Positions 9,640 through 18,861 of a stretch of 25,392 nt of DNA are shown here, in pieces; the stretch's first letter is position 1, and each line of letters opens with the position of its first letter. Source of the DNA: Ophiothrix spiculata (taxonomy: Eukaryota; Echinodermata; Ophiuroidea; Amphilepidida; Ophiotrichidae); the NCBI GenBank assembly GCA_000969725.1, contig JXSR01S005288.1; one strand, 5' to 3'. The notes beneath the pieces were generated by a model. That model did not search any database, had not been told where the DNA came from, and worked only from the letters and a program-made list of their open reading frames with translations. Made by a program: the position numbers and the translations under genes.

Positions 9640-12080
9640 CATAAAATAGTTTTTAGTCGGTGCTGATTAAATTTGTTTTGCCAATTAAATCGTAAATGAA
9701 TAACTTTCTTCTAATTCGTTTCAGAAATGTATTAGTATATACTTACAATGTGCAAATAAGAGCAAAACTTAATGCAAGAATTCCTTTGGGAAAAGGCTTT
9801 TTGAATTTTTTAGCAGGAAAATTGTTGACTGACATAAAAAAAAAATGTTTTCTTGCCGTCATTTTAAAATGCTACCGATTTTTAATATTTTGTCTGTATT
9901 TTGGTCCTTTTTGTATGCTTTATCAATGACCAGACTTTCAGTGTAAAATTCATGTGGGAAGGCAGTTTTTTAAGCGGTGGTCCCTTGGAGCCCTTTTCCC
10001 CTTGGAGCAATAATGGGTGGGAAAATACCTTGGTAACATGTTAATTCCTCATACTTTACTTACTTTGCTTAATTAATCTTCTTATTTGGTCAAAAGCAAC
10101 TGAAAGTGCATTATGAAGAAGTCGGTTTTAAGTGTCATGATATTCAGGAGAACACATTTTGTCAATGTTAGTGTTTTCTGGATTTTCAGAAGGTTTGCCT
10201 ATTTTTAGTTACTTTTATACCCCTTTTAATTTTTACTTACCTGATATTGAAAAACCAGATGTGAATATCACCAATATGAAAAAGAAAGAGAAAAGGAAAG
10301 AACATTGTTTAAAATATGGTTATTGATTGTTATTTTAAAATGCATAGGGCATAAGTTACAATCAAATTTGAAATTCATTTAGAACGCATTACTTTTTAGG
10401 AACATGAGAAGAGTGTTCACCACGTTTCACACAGAATAATCCATAAAGGACTTGGCAGGTTCACATTAAATGGGCTGAAATAAGAAAGATACATGTACAA
10501 CTCATCCTTTTGATCCTTTTATCATCATGACATAGATAACTTCTTCAACAAACTTATCATTTATTTATCTCACAATCACATATATATATCACCAACTGTT
10601 TTCATGTAATAGGCCTATTCTTTTAGACATAACAATCTCATATCTGTAACGGTATAAAGCAACATAAGTCAAGTAAAACGTTATTACTCCATAAATGGAA
10701 ATTCTACACATTACAAATATTTCATATAAACCAATATTCACCTACAATACTTATTATTATCAATTTGTATGCATGCAACAGGCCTGAAAATTATAAAGTA
10801 TATTAACCTTCCAATCACAAATAACAATTTAGCAAGATGGGGATTCATCCAAAGACATTGAATTGGCTCTCTGCAACATTCATTTGTAATTAAAATCCTT
10901 ACTGCAAACTGATCATTAATATTAATGTCGAATTTGTCCATGACTCTGTCATGATGAATAACCACTACAACACAGCGCTGAATGAATGAGACAACCTAGG
11001 TTGCTTCAATTTTCAAGAATCTGGCAAGGAACCTATCAATATTTATTGATAATAAATATCATTAAATGTCTCTTGGTGATCTCAATGTTAACCTTGCAAA
11101 TACTAACACAGTAAATAGCTCACATGAACAGTAACGCAGACATTGGCGCCATTACTTATCATTATAGAGATCCACTGAAACTTTCAAATTTGTATTTAGC
11201 AGTGACACATAGTGAAACATAGAATAGACATCAATGCCTCGAATTGAATATAAAAATTGCATGAACTCCAAAAAAAAAAAAGATTGGCAGCCTTATAATG
11301 AGCACAAATAACATAGTTACAAAGGTAAACATTTGAAAAACTATCACAAGAACATGGTAAATGTTTGTCACTTCAAATTCATATGACTCAAATGCTAACC
11401 GACGCATCAATCCTTTCCTAAGTTTATCTGCTACAATTGCAATATCATACATAAACTACAATTCTGTTGCAAATGTATCATTTAATCACTAGTAAACAAA
11501 ATGGTACAATAATTAGCTAATTAATAGTAATATATATTTAGAACTTCACCTTGTGTCATAATTACTCATCATGAAGTTCATGCATATCCTGTGGTTCTAC
11601 TGCGAAATCAATTAGTACCAAATTCATAAGGCCACGTTGTAGGTGGTGAATACATGGAAAAGCTATCAACAGTAGATAGCTCTTGAATGTTAATGCTACA
11701 AGTGTACCGCTAGGCTTAATTGAATAGGTCAACGCAACATGTATGTCAAGTAAGCTTCCTTCCTATTGGTACAAAAAACATACCTTTATATCTTGCATTT
11801 CTGCTATCTCAGACAGAAATGAAAAGCTCTTTGTGTGCCTGTCAATAATAACATAGTGGTATTAGCAAACAAACCCTGTTGCAAATTACAATGAAAATGT
11901 CGTTTTATCTGGCTGTTTGGGTTTTTAATAAAAATTAAAAACAATAAATAATGCATCTTTAAACAATTATTTCCTTCATTCAAGATGTTATTAAAGCAGC
12001 AGCTCTAAAGTCAGAATATTCAAATAATTGAAGCACTTGTCAAAAATGCCTAAAGATCACAAAAACTACTGGAAAAACTC
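9640..12080. other. AT-rich non-coding stretch, nothing recognised
   Basis: Open frames (plus 9696-9929; minus 10738-10965 and 11231-11452) are 73-77 codons and show no domain. Small features are a repeated CCCTTGGAGC near 9984, a perfect 9-bp stem ATATTTATT / AATAAATAT near 11038-11058, and a run of about 12 adenines near 11269-11280. I find no gene or complete mobile element. Confidence 0.55.
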
Positions 12081-13027
12081 ATATCCCAACTTCAAATGTA
12101 TCATGTATAATGACAAAAAAGGATTGAACAAACACAATCCTATCACACACAAAAAAACACTCAACTGAATGAGTGAAAATTGTATTACTCTCATGTGAAC
12201 AGTACAATTCAAAATTAAACTTTTGGTAAAAGAAATCTGTGAAAAAGATGTGATCAATCATGCTCATATGAGCACTTAAAATTTCCCCTAAATAAAAATT
12301 TGTATCTTCCTGAATTCTTAGTAAATAAGGAATCCTCTTGAACAAAAGCATCTTTAAGAAAGTCTTGATGGTAGATTTCATGCAATCTTCATCAATAAGC
12401 ATTGTTCATCGTTCTGAATTCCCATTTTATATCATCTGTGAGTTTTGTTTTTGTGGCTGTTTTTATATTTTCCATGAAAACCCCTTCAAAATATGGCTGC
12501 AAATCTGTGTGTTTTTTATACATGTAATTATTTATATGTTGATCAGTTTTCATTATGTTAGTTGTAATCATTACTATTAAACATTTTATCTAGCTTAGAT
12601 TCAACCTCTGACAGTCGGCAAAAATGAGATTCAACTGGGGGAGCAGACCTTCTAAAATTGGATTGTATATTTACTGGCTAAACCTCACTGGTATTACATA
12701 ACATTTCATCAAACTGGCCAGTTTGGATTGCCATTTTATCTTTTAAATTTTCTCATCTGCCAATGATGCATTTTTTAAAGAAAATCCAAATTAACAAAAC
12801 TATTTTCTCAAGAAAGAAAACATAGTTTTATTGGTGTAGCACATCCCAATCAATCAAAGAAAGCATAGATACATTACTTTGAAGTATAAATACATTAGAC
12901 CAATTGATACATTATTACCCAAGGCATAAGTTGTCAATAGTTTATACCTAAACTGCCATGGTAAAAAACCAACAAATATTCACCATTCCCACATATAGAA
13001 AAGTACTTGTATCACGGAGACTGATCA

Positions 13028-13036
13028 CTATTTATA
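13028..13036 (-). promoter_or_regulatory. TATA-box-like sequence TATAAATAG, copy 2
   Basis: The minus strand reads TATAAATAG, identical to 1822-1830, and at the same spacing from the conserved 70-bp block at 13051-13120. Bases around it differ between copies (for example GCGC in copy 1 against GCAC in copy 2). It is a candidate core promoter element with no transcript evidence. Confidence 0.3.
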
Positions 13037-13050
13037 TGTGCTGTAGACAA

Positions 13051-13120
13051 AAGTAACCTACGGATTTCAGATCAGACGGGATCCCGATTACATTGCCCTA
13101 AACAACATTTCTCTGCATAA
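13051..13120. other. Highly conserved 70-bp block of the duplication, copy 2
   Basis: This is the partner of 1845-1914, with about five substitutions in 70 bases and no gaps. It contains GATCAGACGGGATC at 13070-13083. Read on the minus strand, those bases are GATCCCGTCTGATC, which closely resemble a stretch of eukaryotic 5S rRNA, but the remainder of a 5S gene is absent. Confidence 0.7.
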
Positions 13121-13513
13121 CAAATCTCAACAGTAATGTTGAATATTTATCCACCGCTTTTTAAATGTTAACATCCATCTATAAGCATGCAAATGTTTGA
13201 TGCTAATAAAAGAACATGAATAATGCACTGTTTGTGGACACAAGATGTTCCAATGCCATTCTTTCTATCAAATGCTTGGAATGGTGATTACTTCTAATTC
13301 AAATGTTGCTAGATCTTAGATGATCCCTAGATTTTAAATTGCATGAATTGCATTAAAACCAGTCTCTGCCTTGTATTGGATTGTCTTGTTGTCTAGCCTG
13401 CAGACTCATAATCATATGGGTTAAAAATTTGTCTAGCGTAGAGGTTCTCAAATTTTTCTTATGGGACATGTTAATGTGAAACTGAATGGAAAATAGCCAA
13501 ATGCACATTTTGA

Positions 13514-13650
13514 TTGTGAATGTCTCCATATTTTGGTTGGTATCAAGGTACTGATCATTACTGTTCAATATACTGCATTTGGCTTGTGAATGTCTCCATA
13601 CTTTGGTTGGTATCAAGGTAATCATTACTGTTCAATATACTACATTTGGC
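13514..13650 (+). repeat. Tandem duplication, 70-bp period, two copies, private to copy 2
   Basis: TTGTGAATGTCTCCATA starts at 13514 and at 13584. The units (13514-13583 and 13584-13650) differ by a 3-bp gap and two or three substitutions, so the event is fairly recent. Copy 1 of the large duplication has a single, diverged version near 2600-2665. The minus-strand open frame 13353-13625 passes through it and is not conserved. Confidence 0.85.
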
Positions 13651-14055
13651 TAGTTTAAAATGGGTAGCCTCTGACTACGAAATCGTATGCCATGACATTT
13701 TCCCTCCATCAAACCACTGTTGAGGATTACACATGAAGCAAGGTGATTTCCTCAGATCAAGATTTATTTCATTTTCTTTGTTATGCCGAACATTATATGT
13801 AGTGTTATTGTAACCATGCTCTTTCAGTTATGATTGAGAAGCTTTAACAGAATTATAAAGCAGAATTTGATTTTTATTGTAATAGGGTACACCAAACAAT
13901 AACATTGGGGCAAATGTGCGGAATTTGATGTATATATGGGGTGCTGTATTGACAAGATCAATATACAAAACATAGTAAAATTCAAACTGATAATTTGTTT
14001 TTAAAACAAAAACAATTTTCAGTACACGATTCTTATTCCCAGGCAGGCCTAAATT

Positions 14056-14446
14056 TACGCTGGGCTCCGGCGTCTTATCCAAAATAAGACGCCGGTAATC
14101 GCTAATCAATCTAAGCACTTGATTGGCCTGTGCCCTGAAGGCATTTGTTTTCCGCGTCAAACACACAACATGCGTGATGCATTGGTGATTGCGCGAATTC
14201 TTGTTAACGCGTTGTTAAACGCGGTGCGCCATGCAGAGGTCGCGCATGTAAACATCGCCATTTTGTCAACCTCTTCACCAAAGCCTTCCACTAACGAACG
14301 TTTGCCGTGTAGTTAGATAGGGCGAGTGAGCTGTCAAGTTGTGTTATTCTACTGGTCAAAATTTTGACTAATTATGATCAGCGGTTACCTGCGATAGTGG
14401 GCAGTCTGAGCGATAGTGAAGTGCCGATATCGAGGGTACCAGCGTA
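14056..14446. mobile_element. CpG-rich 391-bp miniature element with 9-bp target duplication
   Basis: The element is bounded by an 8-bp inverted repeat, TACGCTGG at 14056-14063 and CCAGCGTA at 14439-14446, and by perfect direct repeats GCCTAAATT at 14047-14055 and 14447-14455. Copy 1 of the duplication has one related version of this site (near 3646-3660) and no insert. Just inside the left end is a perfect 12-bp stem (14067-14078 with 14084-14095, 5-base loop). Near the right end are a perfect 14-bp palindrome GTCAAAATTTTGAC (14355-14368) and two GCGATAGTG repeats (14391, 14410). It is much richer in G+C and CpG than its surroundings. A 9-bp duplication fits Mutator-like elements best, but the inverted repeat is too short to be sure. 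The 65-codon open frame inside (14119-14316) matches nothing I know. Confidence 0.85.
14067..14095. repeat. Perfect 12-bp stem-loop inside the miniature element
   Basis: CCGGCGTCTTAT at 14067-14078 pairs without mismatch with ATAAGACGCCGG at 14084-14095 across the loop CCAAA. It is only 3 bp from the terminal inverted repeat, so it is probably a subterminal recognition or structural feature of the transposon rather than a terminator or an RNA gene. Confidence 0.85.
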
Positions 14447-15471
14447 GCCTAAATTCACTTTAGCTTACAAGAGCACACAAAAATTCAATTTTAAGGTAGA
14501 AAACCTCCAAACAAAGCATGTAATGATGAGACATGTATGCAACACATGAACAGGATATGAAAATGTTGCACACCAAGGAACAACTAAGTTTGGTTTCAAT
14601 AAATGTAATGCTGTACTTACAAATAACCCTCAAGTTATCTACTTCAAAGTCTGTTTATCACAGCATTCAGAGAAATGCTATGAAGTTGGTTTCAAGTTAA
14701 TTACTGGCAGAGTTAAGCTGAGCACGCTTTACCATTCTCAACATAATTTTTGTGTACACAATCATCACATATCATGAATACTGGTAAAGTGTAATTTAAT
14801 TGCACATTACATTGATCACTATCATGACCAATATGACTCAGTCAGATAATATCATTCACCCTTGTTGCTCCAACAACCTCACCAATTTTCCAATAGATTG
14901 GCTTCAAAGTTAACAAATTTGCCTTGTAAATTTTTTCATACTATACTATTTATAGGCTGTTCAAATCCATAGCTTACGAATAGTTTACGAATTGTTTAAC
15001 CCCAAACAAAGAAAAAGTCTAGTTTTTATTAACCAATTCTACTCACACAGATACTTATACCCTAATACAATTGTCTGGTGGCATAGTGTAATCATGATAT
15101 GATTGCAATGCAAACAACAGCGGTCATCAGTCAGGCAAAATGTGACCAAATGATTCAAAACATTCACACCTTGGCAAACCTTGTTATGCATTTAGGTTGC
15201 AATCTGTTATTATCTACTTGAGTTATTTTAATCTGGTATAATAATGATACCTTATTTTGTGCCCATCACTGATGAGTATTGTTATCGTTCAGTCAACCAG
15301 CTATTAAATTCATCTTATACAAATTCTTTAAAAATAATAAAAAATACAGAAAGATAAAAAAAATCCATCTTATACAAATAATAAGTTCCTGATATTTTCA
15401 ACGATTTTACAAATTAGGGTCAAAACATAGACGGCCTCCAAACAAAATTTTCGCAAACAAACATTTGGTCG

Positions 15472-15479
15472 TGACGTCA
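15472..15479. promoter_or_regulatory. CRE-type palindrome TGACGTCA in left inverted repeat
   Basis: A perfect 8-bp cAMP-response-element consensus, part of GGTCGTGACGTCACC, lies at the inner edge of the left inverted repeat. Because the partner copy at 15620-15627 is also perfect, the sequence was present in the founding element. CREB/ATF binding is an inference from the motif only. Confidence 0.45.
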
Positions 15480-15619
15480 CCAAATATTTGCGAATTTATA
15501 CTATAAACCGGTAACAAACACTGATTTGAGACAATGTCTATGGCAATTCAACATATGTGAAATTTTATTTGGTCTCAACTCGGTGTTGAAGTTATTTTAT
15601 TTTGAGTCAGTCATCATTT

Positions 15620-15627
15620 TGACGTCA
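15620..15627. promoter_or_regulatory. CRE-type palindrome TGACGTCA in right inverted repeat
   Basis: Perfect TGACGTCA at the inner edge of the right inverted repeat, mirroring 15472-15479. It keeps the consensus although other positions of the two inverted repeats have drifted (about 7 of 63). Function is inferred only. Confidence 0.45.
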
Positions 15628-15963
15628 CGACCAAATGTTTGGTATTGAACATTTTGTTTGAAGGCCGACTATGTTTTGACCCTTAGAGAAGTAGCCTGGA
15701 ATTATTCTTTGTTCGTAGGTAAAATACCCTTAAATACCACTTAGGTGAAAATTTGTCTCGTAAACAAATCTATTTTCTATTGTATACTTTAAGAAGATTA
15801 CAAAATATGAATAGACATCCCAACATGGACTGGTGAATGCAGTGAAAAGCAAGTACATGGCACACATATGCTAATTTACAAAAGCTGAGAAAGTTGTTAA
15901 CAATTCGTAAACTAAAGATTTGATCAAGCCTAATGAATTAATTCAATTATTTGTATTCTAATC

Positions 15964-16217
15964 ATATGTGATGACTCACCTCAAAAAGGGGGACTTTGCA
16001 ACAGAACACTTTTCAGGAAACTGGCAATAATAGGTTGAAAAAAATAAAGAAAATAATAAGAATTTCCAGCAGATTTTCTGTTGTAAAATTTGATCGCCTT
16101 GATCAATTTCAACAAGGTGTCATTTTAAAGCTTAGAAAATGCTGCAACATATGAATTGATGAAGCAAAATTAATATCATCTGCAAAGTCCCCCCTTTCAG
16201 GGTGATCCAACACATAT
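15964..16217. mobile_element. Foldback-like miniature element, tandem copy 1
   Basis: The left end includes GATGACTCACC, an A-run and GGGGGACTTTGCA. The reverse-complemented right end includes GGATCACCCTGAAAGGGGGG and ACTTTGCAGATGAT, an imperfect inverted repeat of about 30 bp. The interior is shared with 16277-16535 at about 90%, including AATTTCCAGCAGATTTTCTG and the small inverted motif TTGATCGCCTTGATCAA. Exact ends and target duplication are unclear; CATAT occurs at both sides. No coding potential. Confidence 0.7.
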
Positions 16218-16276
16218 TACCCCCTTGAAGGTCACCCATGCTGAATAACTAGCTGTTTGTTTGTTTGTATTCATAT

Positions 16277-16535
16277 AAATGCGATGAATCACCCTGAAAG
16301 GGGGGAACTTTGCGACAGAACACTTTTCAAGAAACAGGTGAAAATAGGCAGTAAGAAATAAAGAAAATAATAAGAATTTCCAGCAGATTTTCTGTTGTAA
16401 AATTTGATCGCCTTGATCAATTTCAACAAGTAAGGTATCATTTTAAAGCTTAAAAAATGCTGCAACAGATGAAATGATGAAATCAAAATTGATATCATCT
16501 GCAAAGTCCCCCATTTCGGGATGAACCATCATATT
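16277..16535. mobile_element. Foldback-like miniature element, tandem copy 2
   Basis: This is a second head-to-tail copy of the 15964-16217 element, offset by 314 bp. The left end reads GATGAATCACCCTGAAAGGG and the reverse-complemented right end reads GATGGTTCATCCCGAAATGG. Similar flanking text TTTGTATTC precedes both copies, which suggests that one insertion plus its left flank was tandemly duplicated rather than two independent insertions. The 71-codon minus-strand open frame across it is incidental. Confidence 0.7.
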
Positions 16536-17690
16536 GAAATACATCAAACAAGTGAAAGATGAATTGTTAAGGCTAATGAAACCAATCAAAAAATATTTCA
16601 TTTGAAGGATCTATTTTAACCTTTCCCATCCCCCTCCCCCCCCAAAAAAAAAAGATACCATCACACATGATACAGCCGTACATCTCTTCTCTTCACCCAA
16701 ATATTTTGTATTAACCTTTCATTGCACCATCCCCTGAAGTATGCAATATTGAGTCAAATAGATTCCAAATCTAATAACTCTCCTGCAAATTATTCATTCC
16801 AATCGTTTTTTGTATAAGGCTAGCAACAAGAGTCTCGCAACAAGTGAATAATTTTTATAATAACAACAAAGGTCAGGCAAGTTCTAAGAAAGATGCGGTT
16901 ATAATGCAAATTGAAGTGAATTATATTGCATATGCTTAGCTTTTGCAAGCTCCACTGTTTTAATAGTATAATATATAGAAGGACTTTATCTATTTATCAA
17001 ACAAAACACAATTTCTAGTCAAACATTAATTAATAATAAACCTAAAATAGTGGATGTCTATTTAACAAGCTGAATCTATAATAGATTGTTGCTTTTTCCA
17101 TTTGCTACTTATACCTTTAAAACTGCTTTATTGTGCCACATACGCTACAGGTACCTCATCGGTAAATAAATTGTGTAGCGTCGTCTGCTAGGTTGAAAAT
17201 GCCTGTTGGCAGGCAGAAAGTGACCCTTGTTGCCTAAAATTAATTCCAGAATATGTAGAAAATAATATTTTTCTCAAAATTTTACAGTTTATCATGCTAA
17301 TTGGACTGTTATTAAATCATTCATAATGTAATGATTTTGTTTTATTCATTTTTGAAGAAATTTTATGTCTTTTGGAGAACACAGGGTTTCTTGTCACTTG
17401 CACTATTTCCCCACGGGCATGGGCGCACTCGAAAACTTTGCCTTGACCATATATTTTTGTCCATTTTGTAGAAGAAATATGTCCATTATCTTTCAATCGA
17501 GACTAAGCACAAGGTAACCAGTCGCTTTTATGTCGAGTAAATGGTGTTTATTGACAGGTCACTTTGCATGTAAAGTCAATGGGGACGTACTTACAGATGT
17601 GTATTCTACATACAATTAGAAAATATCAGACATATAGGCCTAGAATAGTTCTATGCCTGAATTATCAATAAAATATGTTTAAGTCATAAT
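16536..17690. other. AT-rich non-coding stretch between transposons and the tandem array
   Basis: It contains a C-run followed by an A-run near 16629-16653. At 17216 and 17556, AAAGTGACC and GGTCACTTT form a short inverted pair that could mark a decayed element. I see no gene. The left boundary of the tandem array is blurred and could lie somewhat left of 17690. Confidence 0.5.
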
Positions 17691-17781
17691 ATATTTCAAG
17701 ACATTAAAATAGTTTAAGCTATCAGATTAAGTTCAAAAGAGGTTACAGTTCATATCGTTTTGATTTTTCCTTGATCTACAG

Positions 17782-18007
17782 ATATTCCAAATGTCTTAAT
17801 GACAGCATAGCATGGAATGGCTATGAGGCCAAACTGGGTTGGTCTTGTAACCCGACTCCAGCAAATATTGCATGATTGCCTGGCTTTGGTGCTCTCAGCA
17901 AGATCCAATCACTCCCTGTTTTATAGCATCAGCTTTGCTCTGTTTCATGTCAATTAAATATCACCTCTAAACATCCTCAGAGATATGAAGGGCTGTGAGG
18001 ATCACAG
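17782..18007 (+). other. Exon-like block, unit A
   Basis: The block is preceded by a pyrimidine-rich acceptor-like text ending CCTTGATCTACAG and followed by a donor-like GTAAAA after ATCACAG. The 226-bp block is about 97% identical among units. The only longish plus-strand frame starts with YSKCLNDSIAWNGYEAKLGW and stops after about 30 codons. In units B and C the same frame has an earlier stop, so a coding exon is unlikely. It could be a non-coding exon or a 5' or 3' untranslated exon; no transcript is known to me. Confidence 0.4.
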
Positions 18008-18080
18008 GTAAAATATTTTGCAAATTGCAAGGATATAAAAAAGTTAAGCAGGCACCTTTCTATGGTAAGGATGATACTAG

Positions 18081-18372
18081 ACTACCTCTTTTTCATAAAG
18101 AATAGTACTAAGTCTTAAGTATTAGGCTATACAGCAACTCTTAAAACATTGTCAAAACCTCTGATGACTTAAGGAAAGAGTGGTTTTAATTGTTAGCAAA
18201 GATGCTGAAAAGAAGATATACTTCTGAAAAAACACTTGAGATAAATGTTGAGAACAGTTATAAGTAATGACATTACAGATTATAAGGACAAGGGTAGAAT
18301 CAACGTAGAGTATCTGCTTGCTACACAGGATTCAAATTTGTTGGCAAATGGCATTATCTTCACCATAGCAAT
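18081..18372 (+). other. Segment of unit A missing from unit B
   Basis: Units A and C share this segment (for example CTCTTTTTCATAAAGAATAG near 18085 and near 23001), whereas unit B jumps from GATACTAGAC to TTGGCGAGGG. It carries no inverted repeats or target duplication, and junction homology is only one or two bases, so it is best read as a deletion in B rather than an insertion in A and C. Confidence 0.8.
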
Positions 18373-18484
18373 CTTGGTGAGGCCTCTTTAATTGTGAATT
18401 TTTCAAAACATATCCGATTTTCAACTTGTAAGATTCTAATTGCTGAAGGCTTCTGTCCAACTTCTATTTTTATCTCATGTAAAA

Positions 18485-18490
18485 AATAAA
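18485..18490 (+). promoter_or_regulatory. Conserved AATAAA, unit A
   Basis: A poly(A)-signal hexamer followed by GCCTTCA, present at the same place in units B (20791-20796) and C (23401-23406) although bases around it differ. It could end a transcript that includes the exon-like block, but AATAAA is common in AT-rich DNA. Confidence 0.25.
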
Positions 18491-18861
18491 GCCTTCATAT
18501 TAAAAGGTTAGTGATTTAGTCATCATACTGCTGATTGATTCACATAGAATGGCATAATGGGTCAATATGAAATCATCTTGTACTGGATGGATACCCTGTG
18601 GACCTCACATTAGCATGGCAGTGAGTGGGTGGACAAACTTCACAGTGCAATACAGGTGCATGTACCTCAAACAGGCACATGGAAATGAAATCTATTACTT
18701 GTCTAGATGTGGGTGTGCAATCCAACTTTTAGCTTTGTAGATATTTTGTTTGCTATCTACTGAAGACAGCATTCAATGATGTGAAGAAAAAGGTCAAATG
18801 AAATCTAGAAACACTCGGTGCACCTGTGCCTCCAATTTGAGAGGACTTGTGCAAATAAACG

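Larger units (their letters stand above)
12083..14945 (+). repeat. Dispersed segmental duplication, copy 2 (partner 310-4140)
   Basis: This is collinear with 310-4140 in the same orientation, starting near CTTCAAATGTATCATGTATA (compare 363-384) and ending near the shared phrase CTTGTTGCTCCAACAACC and the following 70 bp. It lacks the two hAT-like elements of copy 1 and instead has its own 391-bp element (14056-14446) and its own 70-bp tandem duplication (13514-13650). The overlapping minus- and plus-strand open frames near 12066-12580 are not conserved in copy 1 and look incidental. Confidence 0.8.
15417..15682. mobile_element. Harbinger-like miniature element (266 bp) with CRE motifs in its ends
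   Basis: The terminal inverted repeats are 63 bp each (15417-15479 and 15620-15682) with about 56 matches. They begin GGGTCAAAACATAG and end in the CRE palindrome TGACGTCA. The element is flanked on both sides by TTA (15414-15416 and 15683-15685). A 3-bp TTA/TAA duplication and ends starting with GG are the hallmarks of the PIF/Harbinger superfamily. The roughly 140-bp interior is AT-rich and non-coding, so it would depend on a transposase supplied elsewhere. Confidence 0.88.
14955..15930. mobile_element. Possible larger inverted-repeat element hosting a nested Harbinger-like element
   Basis: The left text GGCTGTTCAAATCCATAG, followed by GTTTACGAATTGTTTAAC (14955-15000), matches the reverse complement of 15893-15930, which reads GGCTTGATCAAATCTTTAG and then TTTACGAATTGTTAAC. 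This gives an inverted repeat of about 38-45 bp with one gap. Each end is flanked by TA, but a longer target duplication is not clear. A similar end sequence lies alone near 6935. The interior has no transposase frame and contains the complete element at 15417-15682. It starts very near the right end of duplication copy 2. Confidence 0.4.

Noticed and set aside
10225-10255. Strong splice-donor-like CAG/GTAAGT on the minus strand near 10235
   Set aside because: No acceptor or open exon can be paired with it. The sequence upstream on that strand is a plain pyrimidine-rich run, so I treat it as chance.
5225-11660. Shared phrase GTAGGTGGT(T/G)AATACATG near 5229 and 11641
   Set aside because: The match does not extend beyond about 20 bp on either side, so it does not establish another duplication.
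14119-14316. 65-codon frame inside the CpG-rich miniature element
   Set aside because: It is too short for a transposase, has no motif, and is plausibly open only because the element is GC-richer than its surroundings.
14955-14970. GTTCAAATCC resembling a tRNA B box
   Set aside because: There is no A box at suitable spacing and no cloverleaf can be formed; it belongs to the end of an inverted-repeat element.
17216-17570. AAAGTGACC / GGTCACTTT inverted pair as a possible element
   Set aside because: The match is only about 10-12 bp, with no target duplication and no interior similarity to other elements.
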